Assembly (NCBI GenBank): GCA_023228945.1
Contig: JALOAI010000007.1
Span: 1-64,000 of the forward strand
DNA length: 64,000 nucleotides
Direction: 5' to 3'
DNA from: Pigmentiphaga sp.
Lineage (GTDB): Bacteria > Pseudomonadota > Gammaproteobacteria > Burkholderiales > Burkholderiaceae_B
Numbering within the stretch: position 1 is the stretch's first letter; each line of letters starts with the position of its first letter. Positions 44,997 to 53,524 of this stretch are shown here, piece after piece. Made by a program: the position numbers and the translations under genes. Under the pieces are notes generated by a model that was not told where the DNA came from, did not search any database, and saw only the letters and a program-made list of their open reading frames with translations.

Positions 44997-46120
44997 GCTC
45001 GGCCCGCCAGGTCGCGATACACCTTCGCCAGCCCCGCCGCCGTGGCGCTCCAGCGGAATTCGCCGGCCCGCCGCCAGCCGCGATCGCGCAGACTCGCGGC
45101 GAGTTCGACATCCTCGGCCAAGCGTTGCATTGCGTGGCTGATGGCCTCGACGTCGGTGGGATTCACGAGTAGCGCCGCGTCTCCCGCCACCTCGGGCAGC
45201 GAGGTCGTGTTCGACGTAATCACCGGCGCGCGGCTGGCAAAGGCCTCCAGCACCGGAATGCCGAAGCCTTCGTGCAGCGTGGTGAACACCAGCGCCGCCG
45301 CGCCCGCATAAATGGCGCGCAGGGTTTCGCGGTCGCGCAGCCCCTGGATCCAGTGCACCGCCTCCCCCGATTGCCGCATCGACCGCAAGCGGGCCACCGT
45401 GGCGTCGCAGCCCCAGCCCTCCCGGCCGACGATCACCAGAGGATGATGCCGGCGCACGGCCGAGGGCAGGGCGGCGTAGGCCGCGAGGATGCGGTCGAGG
45501 TTCTTGCGTGGCTGGAACGTGCCGACAAATAGAAAATACGGGTTCTCGGGCAGTTGCCATTGCCGGCGCCGCTCGTCGGCGTCGGCGGGCGGTGGCGCCA
45601 GCCAGGATTCGTCGATGCCGTTGGGTACCACGCTGATGCGGTCGGCCGGCAGGCGATAGGCTTCGCACAGTTCGCCTACCGCGAAGTGCGAGACCGCGAC
45701 GAACCAGTCGGCGGTGGCGATGGTCCGTTGCAGCAGCAGGTTCTTGAGGCCGCGCCACCTTCCCGGCATCCACTCGGGATGTTGCAGCGGAATGGCATCA
45801 TGCACCGTGGCCACGCACGGCATGCGGGTGCGGACCACGCGATGATCGGTAAAGTGGAAAACGTCCACCGGCACGTCCAGCCCACGCCCGGCGCCCGGCA
45901 GCAGGGTTGCCGCCAGGTCGCGGCCATAGCGGCGCGGCAGCGGCAGGCTGTGGCGCAGCACGCCGCGGTCGCCACCCGGGGCATAGGCATAGCCGCTGAC
46001 CTCGATGTTCTGTTCCGGCAGATGCTGGAGCAGGGCCGCCGTATACACGCCCAGGCCATCGAAGGCCGGGCAGAGCGCCGGCTCCAGCGTGCGGGTGGAC
46101 AGGCCCAGGCGCAATCGCAT
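44993..46120 (-). CDS. GT4-family glycosyltransferase
   Basis: 375 residues, GT-B fold, retaining. N-terminal MRLRLGLSTRTLEP and GLGVYTAALLQHLP; C-terminal NGIDESWL, FVGTFQPRKNLDRIL and the EX7E nucleotide-sugar motif HEGFGIPVLEAFA followed by TSNTTSLPEVAGDAALL. It adds a hexose (often mannose in this group) to the growing surface polysaccharide in the cytoplasm. It lies 5 bp downstream of another GT4 gene on the same strand. Confidence 0.92.
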   Translation of the reverse strand: MRLRLGLSTRTLEPALCPAFDGLGVYTAALLQHLPEQNIEVSGYAYAPGGDRGVLRHSLPLPRRYGRDLAATLLPGAGRGLDVPVDVFHFTDHRVVRTRMPCVATVHDAIPLQHPEWMPGRWRGLKNLLLQRTIATADWFVAVSHFAVGELCEAYRLPADRISVVPNGIDESWLAPPPADADERRRQWQLPENPYFLFVGTFQPRKNLDRILAAYAALPSAVRRHHPLVIVGREGWGCDATVARLRSMRQSGEAVHWIQGLRDRETLRAIYAGAAALVFTTLHEGFGIPVLEAFASRAPVITSNTTSLPEVAGDAALLVNPTDVEAISHAMQRLAEDVELAASLRDRGWRRAGEFRWSATAAGLAKVYRDLAGRA

Positions 46121-46125
46121 CGGCG

Positions 46126-47463
46126 TCAGAGCTCGCGCAGGGCGGCGTCGAGCTGGCTGGAGAAACTCTGCTGACTGAAGCGCTGGGCATTGACCAGCCC
46201 GTCGCGTCGCAATTGCTGCCGATACTCGCCGTCTTCGAGCAAGCGTTGCAACCGGCTGGCGATTTCTTCGACGCTGTAGGGATCTTCGATCAGAGCGGCG
46301 CTGGAACCCACGACTTCCGGAATCGATGAGGTATTGGACGTGAGCACGGGGCAGCCCAGGGTTTGCGCCTCGAGCACCGGGATGCCGAAACCTTCGCTGA
46401 GGGTGGGGAAGGCGAAGAAGCGCGCGTTGCGCAGCAGGCAGAGCTTTTCGATCTCCGTCACATAGCCGATATAGCGGGTGGACGGATCGCTGGGACCCGG
46501 ACTGCGCCGGCCGACGCCCAATTGTTCTCTCATGCCGTGGTCGGCGGCATAGCGTTTGTTCACGGGGCCGGCCAGGATCAGCGGGCAATCGGCATGCTTG
46601 GCCACCACCTGGTGCGCGGTGATCAGGCGATGGATGTTCTTGCGGGGCTCGATCGCGCCGATATAGAAACAGTATTGGTCCGCGCTCAGGCCGAACTTGG
46701 ACAGCACCGCCTGCTGCACCAGGGGCTGCTCGCTCAGGCGCAACAGGCGTTCGTCGGCGGGGATCGACTGATACACGACCTTGACTCGCCCCGCGGCCTG
46801 TGGAAACAGATCGACCAGCCTATCGCGGGTGTACTCCGACATGGCCAGGAGCATGTCGGAGTAGCGGACCGCGCTCTGGGTGGCCCGGAAAAACTGGTCC
46901 GGCCTGTCCGACTGCAGCGTAACCTGCAGGGGGATCACGTCGTGGACCGTTTGCACCAGTTTCACGCGCCGATGGCGGGCGCGCACGTGGGTGGGCGCGG
47001 TGGTGAACACGACATTCTGGCCGTGATCGGCGGCGAACGACAAATCGACCGGTGGCGAAAACGGCAGCCGGGTGGCGAGATCGATGGTGTCGTAGATCCG
47101 GGGGACGTTGAGAAAACTCGAAAAATTCCGCAAGAACCAGAGGTGCTCCTCGGTGAGCATCTCGGCGTCGTGCGCGACTTCGCGGGCGAAGTGCCGGCGC
47201 AGGACGCGCTGCTCGAGGTAGCGGGCGAGCATGCGGGGCCGGTTGGGCCGGTGCTCGACGGGGTCGTGCAACGTATGGTAGATGCGACTGAGCAGCAGGC
47301 TCTTGTGTTCGTTGTCGCGGGCTTCGGTCAGCAGCGTCGTGTCGTAGCCGGCCGCCCGCACGGCGGCAATGGCGGACTTGGCGTAGAAGTAGATGCCGCG
47401 TTGCTTCTGTTGGCGGAACTCGGTGCCGCCGAAAAGCACGCGTGGGCGCGTCGTCTGGTTCAT
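46126..47463 (-). CDS. GT4-family glycosyltransferase
   Basis: 445 residues, GT-B fold. Start MNQTTRPRVLFGGTEFRQQKQRGIYFYAKS; C-terminal FYIGAIEPRKNIHRLI and the EX7E motif SEGFGIPVLEAQTLG, then TSNTSSIPEVVGSSAALI. A longer frame from 47529 (MPHSPKSPP) exists but adds low-complexity sequence, so ATG 47463 is preferred. It forms a two-gene operon with the next glycosyltransferase, divergent from the methyltransferase-like gene at 47585. Confidence 0.9.
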   Translation of the reverse strand: MNQTTRPRVLFGGTEFRQQKQRGIYFYAKSAIAAVRAAGYDTTLLTEARDNEHKSLLLSRIYHTLHDPVEHRPNRPRMLARYLEQRVLRRHFAREVAHDAEMLTEEHLWFLRNFSSFLNVPRIYDTIDLATRLPFSPPVDLSFAADHGQNVVFTTAPTHVRARHRRVKLVQTVHDVIPLQVTLQSDRPDQFFRATQSAVRYSDMLLAMSEYTRDRLVDLFPQAAGRVKVVYQSIPADERLLRLSEQPLVQQAVLSKFGLSADQYCFYIGAIEPRKNIHRLITAHQVVAKHADCPLILAGPVNKRYAADHGMREQLGVGRRSPGPSDPSTRYIGYVTEIEKLCLLRNARFFAFPTLSEGFGIPVLEAQTLGCPVLTSNTSSIPEVVGSSAALIEDPYSVEEIASRLQRLLEDGEYRQQLRRDGLVNAQRFSQQSFSSQLDAALREL

Positions 47464-47584
47464 GAATGAGCTGGACCGGGCGGCGCTCCGCAAGAGGAGG
47501 GCCGGTGGTGATTTTGGGGAGTGGGGCAAGCCGGGTATTCTATGGTAAAAGCTCGGGTCTTATCCAAATGGGGCGGCTTTGGCC

Positions 47585-48565
47585 ATGGCAGAGAACGGCT
47601 GGAAAGACAAAGTCGGCGGCATTCCCTTGTTCGGGCGCCTGCTGGCGATGCTGCGGGGTTGCTGGACCTTGCCGGTGTGGCGCCAGGCGCTGCGCGACGA
47701 TACCCATCGCTTGCGGCTGGAGTTCGATCATCTTCGCGATCGCCAGGCCGACCTGCAGCAGCGCTTGGCCGAGGCGTTGCCGCGCCGGGATGCCGAAGCC
47801 TGGATCGCCGCCGAAGCGCATGCCCGCGCGAGCGAGGCCGAGGCCCGCCTGACCAATTTTCAAGGCCAGTTGCAGCGTCTGTTCGACGACGACGCCCGTA
47901 GCCGCATGGTGGCCGAGCAGCGCCTCCAGGAGTTCGAGCGGAATCTGCGGGCCATGCGCGAAACCTGGTCGGCCCTGGCACCGGCCGAACCTCCCGCCTC
48001 GGCGGCGGCCGGTTCGCCGCCGGCCAACGGCCCTCGGCCATGGCCCGGCGTCGCGGCCGCGGTACCCGATGCCCAGGAGCTCGAACGCTGGCGCGAGCCG
48101 CTGCGGGCACGCCTGGCCGCGGTGCCGCGCACGGCACCGTCGTGCGATTTGTCCGGCCAGCCCCCGGAGCGCTGGGCCGAGATTCTGCGCGAGACGGCCG
48201 CCGCCAGCCAGGCCGCCATCCTGGCCGCCGAAGGCGCGGCCAGCTTCGATCGGGGCCAGCAACTGGAGCTGCTGGCTTTGGCGGCAACGCGCTTGCGGCC
48301 GGGCGGCTGGGTGGCGCTGGGCTATCCCAATCCCGACAATCTGGCCGTGCTCTTGCAACAAGCCCGCGACCCGCGGCCCGGCCTGCTGGCGGCGGGGCCG
48401 GTGCGCGCCATCTTTGCCGCGGCGGGCTTTGCCGATCTCGAGCTCTCCCATTGCGACGCCCCGATGCCGCCCTTGGCCGAACAGGCCGGCGAGCCAGCCG
48501 AGGTACGGCGGGCCTGGGCCCAGCCACGGCGTTTCTGGGTGGTCGGCCACCGTTCGGAGGCCTGA
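47585..48565 (+). CDS. Coiled-coil protein with degenerate methyltransferase-like C-terminus
   Basis: 326 residues. An N-terminal hydrophobic stretch (WTLPVWRQAL) is followed by a charged coiled coil (about 35-125) and a Pro/Ala linker. The C-terminal part (about 190-326) contains LELLALAATRLRPGGWVALGYPNPDNLAVL and a closing FAAAGFADLELSHCDAPM. That is the second half of a class I SAM methyltransferase of polysaccharide loci. The glycine-rich SAM loop (GxGxG) is not visible, so activity is doubtful and a structural or chain-length role is possible. A TTG at 47579 is an alternative start. It overlaps the next gene by 1 bp. Confidence 0.65.
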   Translation: MAENGWKDKVGGIPLFGRLLAMLRGCWTLPVWRQALRDDTHRLRLEFDHLRDRQADLQQRLAEALPRRDAEAWIAAEAHARASEAEARLTNFQGQLQRLFDDDARSRMVAEQRLQEFERNLRAMRETWSALAPAEPPASAAAGSPPANGPRPWPGVAAAVPDAQELERWREPLRARLAAVPRTAPSCDLSGQPPERWAEILRETAAASQAAILAAEGAASFDRGQQLELLALAATRLRPGGWVALGYPNPDNLAVLLQQARDPRPGLLAAGPVRAIFAAAGFADLELSHCDAPMPPLAEQAGEPAEVRRAWAQPRRFWVVGHRSEA

Positions 48566-51500
48566 TGCGCGTCGTGGTCGACGTCCAGGCCTTCCAGGCC
48601 GGCGTGGCCGCCCGGGATGGCGCCGGATGGCGGCGTTTGCGCGCCCTGCTGGATGCCTGGCGCGGCGAAGCCGACGTGGAACTGCTGGCCTGCGACGACC
48701 GGCCGTTGCCGCCCGCGCTGGTGGCGCGCTGGCTGGGCGGCCTCGGGGTTCATGGGTTTGCCGCCGCACAAGCGCCACAGGGCCGCGATCTGCCCGCGCC
48801 GATGGTGCGGCTGGCCAGTGCGGCGCGCCGTGAGGCCCTGTTGGCGGATCTGGCGCCCGATCTTCTGGTGGAGTGCTGGCGCGCCGACGTCGCCGATGCC
48901 GCATGCGCCTGGGAGCCCGACGACGGCCAGGGCCGGCAACGCATCCGGCTGTGCTGGTCGCCGTCTGCTGACGCGGCGACGCTCGCTGCCACGAGCCAAA
49001 GCGCAAGCCCCGTTCTTCAGGGCGAGGTCAAGCGAGTGAATTGCTCCCTGGAGACGAAGATTCCCCTGAAGGGGGGCGGAGACGCTCCGACCGGGAGGAC
49101 GGTGTTCTTCACGCTGCCGGCTTCGGGGCCGCTGCCTGGCCTCGACACTTTCCGGCAAGCCTTGCCACCCGCCGCGCCGGCGAGCGCGGCGGCTCCTCGG
49201 CCGGCGGCGGCGCCGCGCCTGGCCTATGTCTCGCCGCTACCGCCGGTGCCCAGCGGCATCGCCGACTACAGTGTCGATATCGTGCCCGCCTTGGCGGAAC
49301 ATTTCGACGTCACCCTGGTGTTGGCGCAAGCCGAGCTGCGAGCGCCGGCCCTGGAGTCTCTACCGCGGCTCGGAGTGGCGGAGTTCCGGCGCCGGGCGTC
49401 GGAATTCGATCATGTGCTGTATCACCTGGGCAACTCGCCCCACCATGCCTACATCGTCGAGCTGCTGCGCGAGATTCCGGGTGTCGTGGTCCTGCACGAT
49501 GTCTATCTCGGACATTTGCTGGCCTATTTGCAGTCGTCGGGACGCGATCCGAACGCGTTGCGGCGCGCCGTCTGGCAAACGCACGGCCTGTCCGCGTTGC
49601 GCCTGTGGCGCCAACAGGGCGTGGCCGCGGTGCTGGATCGCTTTCCCGCCTGCGGCGAGCTGTTGGCATGGGCCGATGGCGTGATCGTGCATTCGCACCA
49701 CGCCCGCGAACGAATCGAAGCCGCGATGCCGGCCGGTGTGCCGGCTCCGGTGGCGGTGGTGCCGCTCCCGCAGGCGGCGCCGGCGGCCTTGCCCGACCGG
49801 GCCGAAGCCCGCCGCCGGCTGGGCATTGCCCACGACACCTTCCTGACGTGCTCTTTTGGCTATGCCGGGCCTGGCAAACTCGCCCGTGAGCTGGTCATCG
49901 GCTGGCGCGATGCCGGGCTCGCGGCCGACGCGCAGGCCTGCCTGCACCTGGTGGGAGGCCATCAGCTCGGCGGAGAGTCGGCGCGGCAACTCGAGGCCGA
50001 ACTCGACGCCACGCCCAACGCCCTGCTGACGGGCTACGCCGATGCGCAAACCTATCGCGATTATCTGGCTGCGGCCGACCTCGCCGTGCAGCTGCGCACA
50101 GCGTCGCGCGGCGAAACCTCGCGTGCGGTGCTCGAAGTGATGGCGCATGGCATACCGCTGATCGCCAATGCCCACGGGGCCAATGCCGAGGTGCCAGCGG
50201 AGTGGTTGACGCTACTCGACGACCCCCTCGATCCCCAAGCCTTGGCACAGGCCTTGCGGGCCGCGCGGCATGACCCCGCGGCCGCTGTCGAGCGCGCCGC
50301 TGCCGGACGGAATGGCGTGCGGCGAAACCATGCTCCGGGCGTGGCGGCTGAAGGTTATCGCGATGCGATCGCGAGGATGGCGGGGGCCGAGACACCGCTG
50401 GCGCGCCAGCGGGCCTGGCTGCGTCGCCTGTCCGCCATCGGGCCGGCGCCCACCTGGGCGGCCACGCATTGGTTTGCCAACGAGTTGGCTCGTCTCTGGC
50501 CGGCGGGGCGCTTGCGTCCGGCGTTGGCGCCGTGGTCGCAGCCGGCGCGACAGGCACCCGCACGCTCGACTTGCGCACCCGGCGCCCGGCTTGAGCGGGT
50601 GCTCCTGCTCGATGGCGGCGACGCGGGGGCGCAGCCCTGCGGCGAGACCCGGCGGCGCGAGGCCTTGCGCGAGGCCTATCGCCGTGGCGGTTTGCAGCTT
50701 GTCAGTCTGGAGGCGACGGGCGCCTGGCCGGAGGACTTTCCGCGCAGCGGCTGGGACCTCGTGCACTCCGATGGCAGCATGCCGTGGCGGTCCCTGGCCG
50801 GCATTACCGACCCGCATGGCCGGCGCGCCTTGCGCGTGCTGGCGCTGCCTCGCCACCTGCGACCCACGGACAAGACGGAACGGCGCTGGCGGGAGCTCAT
50901 CGATGGCGCCGACCTGATATTGGCCGATAGTTCACAACAGGCGGCGGCATGGCGTCTGCCGAGGCCCGGCCAGCCCGCCTGGCTGGTGGTGCCGAATGGC
51001 GGCGACCCCACCGCGCTCGACCCGGCTCGGATCGACGCGGTGTATCGCGACCATCTGCCGCAGCGGCGCTTTGCGGCCATGGTGGGTGATGACGACCCCG
51101 CCACCATCGAGGCCTTCGAACATTACGTCTTGGGCGCCAGCCTGGCCTATCTGCCGCCCAACGTCCGGCTCATCGTCGCCGGCCGCCTGGGCAGCGCCCT
51201 GCGGGAGCGGCCCCGGTTCCAGCGCTGGGCCGGCATCAATCTGGCGCGAGGCCTGTTGCTGGTGGCCCCGGACGACCTGACGCTGGCCGCGGTGCGGCGC
51301 CATGCCGCGGTATGGCTGCTGCCGCGACTGCCCGCCGCCGCGGATCCCGCGGGCTCGGTGGCCGCGGCCGAGGCGCTGGCCGAAGGCGTGCCGATCCTGG
51401 CCACCAGCGCCGCGCTGGCGGGGTTGGCCGACGCGGTTCCGCCAAACGGGGTCTGGCTGGAGGAAACCCCCGAACGATTCCGCCAACGACTGCTGGCCTT

Positions 51501-51633
51501 GCTGCAGGCGCCGGTGATCGAACGCCGGCAACCCGGCGCGAGCCGGCCCTGGTGGCGGCAAACCAGCAGCCTGCTGCCATGGTGCGAACGCCTGGCACGA
51601 GGCAGCCTGCGCCCCGAAAGAGACCCTATATGA
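48565..51633 (+). CDS. Large multidomain glycosyltransferase carrying an in-frame repeat insert
   Basis: 1022 residues. The N-terminal region (1-140; MRVVVDVQAFQ) resembles part of a GT-B domain. Residues 143-183 are encoded by the 123-bp repeat. A full GT4 domain spans about 215-560 (LAYVSPLPPVPSGIADYSVDIV, YHLGNSPHH, RGETSRAVLEVMAHG), and a second GT-B-like domain about 635-1010 (VVPNGGDPTALDP, AAEALAEGVPILATSAALAG). Related long proteins build several linkages of ABC-dependent O-polysaccharides. Start and stop both overlap neighbours (ATGA). The insert lies between domains, where it is least likely to harm folding. Confidence 0.85.
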   Translation: MRVVVDVQAFQAGVAARDGAGWRRLRALLDAWRGEADVELLACDDRPLPPALVARWLGGLGVHGFAAAQAPQGRDLPAPMVRLASAARREALLADLAPDLLVECWRADVADAACAWEPDDGQGRQRIRLCWSPSADAATLAATSQSASPVLQGEVKRVNCSLETKIPLKGGGDAPTGRTVFFTLPASGPLPGLDTFRQALPPAAPASAAAPRPAAAPRLAYVSPLPPVPSGIADYSVDIVPALAEHFDVTLVLAQAELRAPALESLPRLGVAEFRRRASEFDHVLYHLGNSPHHAYIVELLREIPGVVVLHDVYLGHLLAYLQSSGRDPNALRRAVWQTHGLSALRLWRQQGVAAVLDRFPACGELLAWADGVIVHSHHARERIEAAMPAGVPAPVAVVPLPQAAPAALPDRAEARRRLGIAHDTFLTCSFGYAGPGKLARELVIGWRDAGLAADAQACLHLVGGHQLGGESARQLEAELDATPNALLTGYADAQTYRDYLAAADLAVQLRTASRGETSRAVLEVMAHGIPLIANAHGANAEVPAEWLTLLDDPLDPQALAQALRAARHDPAAAVERAAAGRNGVRRNHAPGVAAEGYRDAIARMAGAETPLARQRAWLRRLSAIGPAPTWAATHWFANELARLWPAGRLRPALAPWSQPARQAPARSTCAPGARLERVLLLDGGDAGAQPCGETRRREALREAYRRGGLQLVSLEATGAWPEDFPRSGWDLVHSDGSMPWRSLAGITDPHGRRALRVLALPRHLRPTDKTERRWRELIDGADLILADSSQQAAAWRLPRPGQPAWLVVPNGGDPTALDPARIDAVYRDHLPQRRFAAMVGDDDPATIEAFEHYVLGASLAYLPPNVRLIVAGRLGSALRERPRFQRWAGINLARGLLLVAPDDLTLAAVRRHAAVWLLPRLPAAADPAGSVAAAEALAEGVPILATSAALAGLADAVPPNGVWLEETPERFRQRLLALLQAPVIERRQPGASRPWWRQTSSLLPWCERLARGSLRPERDPI
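48991..49113 (+). repeat. 123-bp dispersed repeat, copy B, in frame inside a glycosyltransferase gene
   Basis: Gap-free match of 123 bp to the copy at 14061-14183, same orientation relative to the host gene and same reading frame (SQSASPVLQ ... GRTVFFT). It contains internal inverted arms CTTCAGGG (49015-49022) and CCCTGAAG (49064-49071). Two forward frames and one reverse frame are stop-free over the element; the remaining forward frame has a stop. Confidence 0.9.
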
Positions 51634-52829
51634 GCACGGCCTGGTTCGATCTCACGGCTTCGTTCGGCTGGCGCCGGCCGCCGTCGGGCATCGTGCGCGT
51701 GGAACAGGAATGCCTGCGGCAAGCGCTGCGGCTGCGCCATCCCGCATTGCGCTATTGCCTCTACGACGCGGCCATGCAGTGCTGGTATGAATTACCCGAA
51801 GCGGAGGCGGCCGCCATTCTCACGCGACGGTATGCGCCGGCCGGCGCCGCCCAGGTGGACGACACCCCGCCCTGGCAGCCGCGCAGCGCACCGCTGCGCT
51901 TGCGGGAGGGGGATCGCTACCTGAATCTCAGCGCCGACCAGACCCTGGAGCGCATGGTGGCGCTGTTCGAGGCGCGCCAGCGCTTGGGGCTGCGGGTGTT
52001 CGGCATGTTGTACGACCTGATTCCGGTCAAGTTCCCGCACTTCTACTGGAACCAGGCCGACCAGTCGTGTGCGCGCTATCTGGCCGACGTCGCCAGCATC
52101 GTCGAGCACCTGTTCTGCATTTCGCAGTCGGCGCGCCGGGACATGCTGGATTTCTGCCAGGATATCGGCGTTGCGCCGCCGCCGATATCGGTGGTGCGCC
52201 TGGGCGACGCCCTGGCGGTTGCCGAGGGCGAGGCCGGCGCCGAGGTGGTCGAGTTGTGCCGCCAGCCCTTTATCCTCACCGTCGGCTCCATCGAAATCCG
52301 CAAGAACCACGAAACCCTGTACCGGGCGCTGCTCGATTTGCTGGCCCGCGGCATCGAGGATCTTCCGCTCCTGGTATTCGCGGGCATGAAAGGCTGGCGC
52401 ATCGACGATCTCTGGCTATCGTTGGAGCTCGATCCGCGCATCCGCGGCCGCATCCGGGTGCTGCCTAATGCCACCGATGCCGACCTCGCCCACCTGTATC
52501 GGCATTGCCTGTTTACCGTGTTTCCGTCGCAGTACGAAGGGTGGGGGCTGCCCGTGGCCGAAAGCCTGGCCCATGGCAAGCTTTGCCTCGCGTCGCGCAA
52601 TAGCGCGATTCCCGAGATTGCGCCCGAGGAAATGGTCGAACTCATCGATACCTTCGACGTCCGGGCCTGGGCCGACGCCATGCTGGCCGCCAGCCGCGAC
52701 GCCGGCCGGCGTGCGGACCGCGAACGCCGGATCCGCGAGCAATACCGGGTGACACCGTGGGAGCGGCCCGCCGGCGAGGTGCTCGACCGCTTTCTGTCGG
52801 GCCTGCCCACCGTGCGGAAAGCGTTGTAG
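51630..52829 (+). CDS. GT4-family glycosyltransferase
   Basis: 399 residues. N-terminus MSTAWFDLTASFGWRRPPSGIVRVEQ is typical of this group in O-antigen loci. VFGMLYDLIPVKFPHFY is followed by the GT-B second domain with LTVGSIEIRKNHETLY and the EX7E motif YEGWGLPVAESLA. It starts on the stop of the previous glycosyltransferase, so they are cotranscribed. The operon ends 158 bp before the next gene. Confidence 0.9.
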   Translation: MSTAWFDLTASFGWRRPPSGIVRVEQECLRQALRLRHPALRYCLYDAAMQCWYELPEAEAAAILTRRYAPAGAAQVDDTPPWQPRSAPLRLREGDRYLNLSADQTLERMVALFEARQRLGLRVFGMLYDLIPVKFPHFYWNQADQSCARYLADVASIVEHLFCISQSARRDMLDFCQDIGVAPPPISVVRLGDALAVAEGEAGAEVVELCRQPFILTVGSIEIRKNHETLYRALLDLLARGIEDLPLLVFAGMKGWRIDDLWLSLELDPRIRGRIRVLPNATDADLAHLYRHCLFTVFPSQYEGWGLPVAESLAHGKLCLASRNSAIPEIAPEEMVELIDTFDVRAWADAMLAASRDAGRRADRERRIREQYRVTPWERPAGEVLDRFLSGLPTVRKAL

Positions 52830-52987
52830 ATCCGCGGTGTTGTTCACGAGCCAGGGCGGGCCGGCGCTCCCTACCGCGGCCCGCGCCCCGCAACAGGTGC
52901 GCGGCCGCTACAATCTACGGTTTTCGCTGCTTGTACCGGAGCGCCTGAAGGCCCCGGCAAGTGTTTTCGTGGCTTCGGCATTCTGTC

Positions 52988-53476
52988 ATGTTGCATGTCT
53001 CCGACCCCCGGCTCGACGCCGCCGCGCTGACCGAACGCATCCGGCGCAACGCCGCGCAACGTTATCTGCCATCGCCGTTGATCGAGCCCGGCCCGCCGGC
53101 CGGGCCCGCCGCCGCTGCGGCGCCAGCCGCCGCGCCCGCACCTTGGCGCCAGCGGATACGCGGCTGGCCGCTGGCCGGTCCCACCCTGGCCTGGGGGTGG
53201 CGGCGCTGGCGGCGGGCGCGCGAACCCGGCCTGGCGCCCATCGAACGCGTGCGGGCCTTGCCGATACTGGGCGACCTACTAGCCTGGGGAGCCGCCTTGG
53301 CCACCCTGGTGCGCTGGCGCTCCGGCCTGCGCCACGAACTGGCGCGAAACCAGGCCGAACTGCGTCATTTGCAGGCTCAATTGGCGCGTCAGAACCTCGA
53401 GCTCGCCAGCCTGCGGCGGCTGGTGCGGCGCGAAGCCGATGCCGCCACCCCTCCGCCAGGCAGCCGCCGCGGCTGA
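52988..53476 (+). CDS. Small hypothetical protein of the polysaccharide locus
   Basis: 162 residues from ATG 52988 (MLHVSDPRLDAAAL). It begins with an LTERIRRNAAQR helix, then an Ala/Pro-rich linker (about 45-65), Trp- and Arg-rich segments, and a C-terminal coiled coil (about 115-150; ELARNQAELRHLQAQLARQ). No catalytic motif is recognised. Similar short N-terminal helices occur at the head of methyltransferases in O-polysaccharide loci, so it may be a scaffold or chain-length partner; this is inference. A TACAAT at 52909-52914 could be its -10 element. It lies 48 bp before the next glycosyltransferase. Confidence 0.6.
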   Translation: MLHVSDPRLDAAALTERIRRNAAQRYLPSPLIEPGPPAGPAAAAAPAAAPAPWRQRIRGWPLAGPTLAWGWRRWRRAREPGLAPIERVRALPILGDLLAWGAALATLVRWRSGLRHELARNQAELRHLQAQLARQNLELASLRRLVRREADAATPPPGSRRG

Positions 53477-53524
53477 GCCTGTCCTGGCCCTCATGGCCCA
53501 TTCTCGTTGCGGTTTTTCCGGTTC

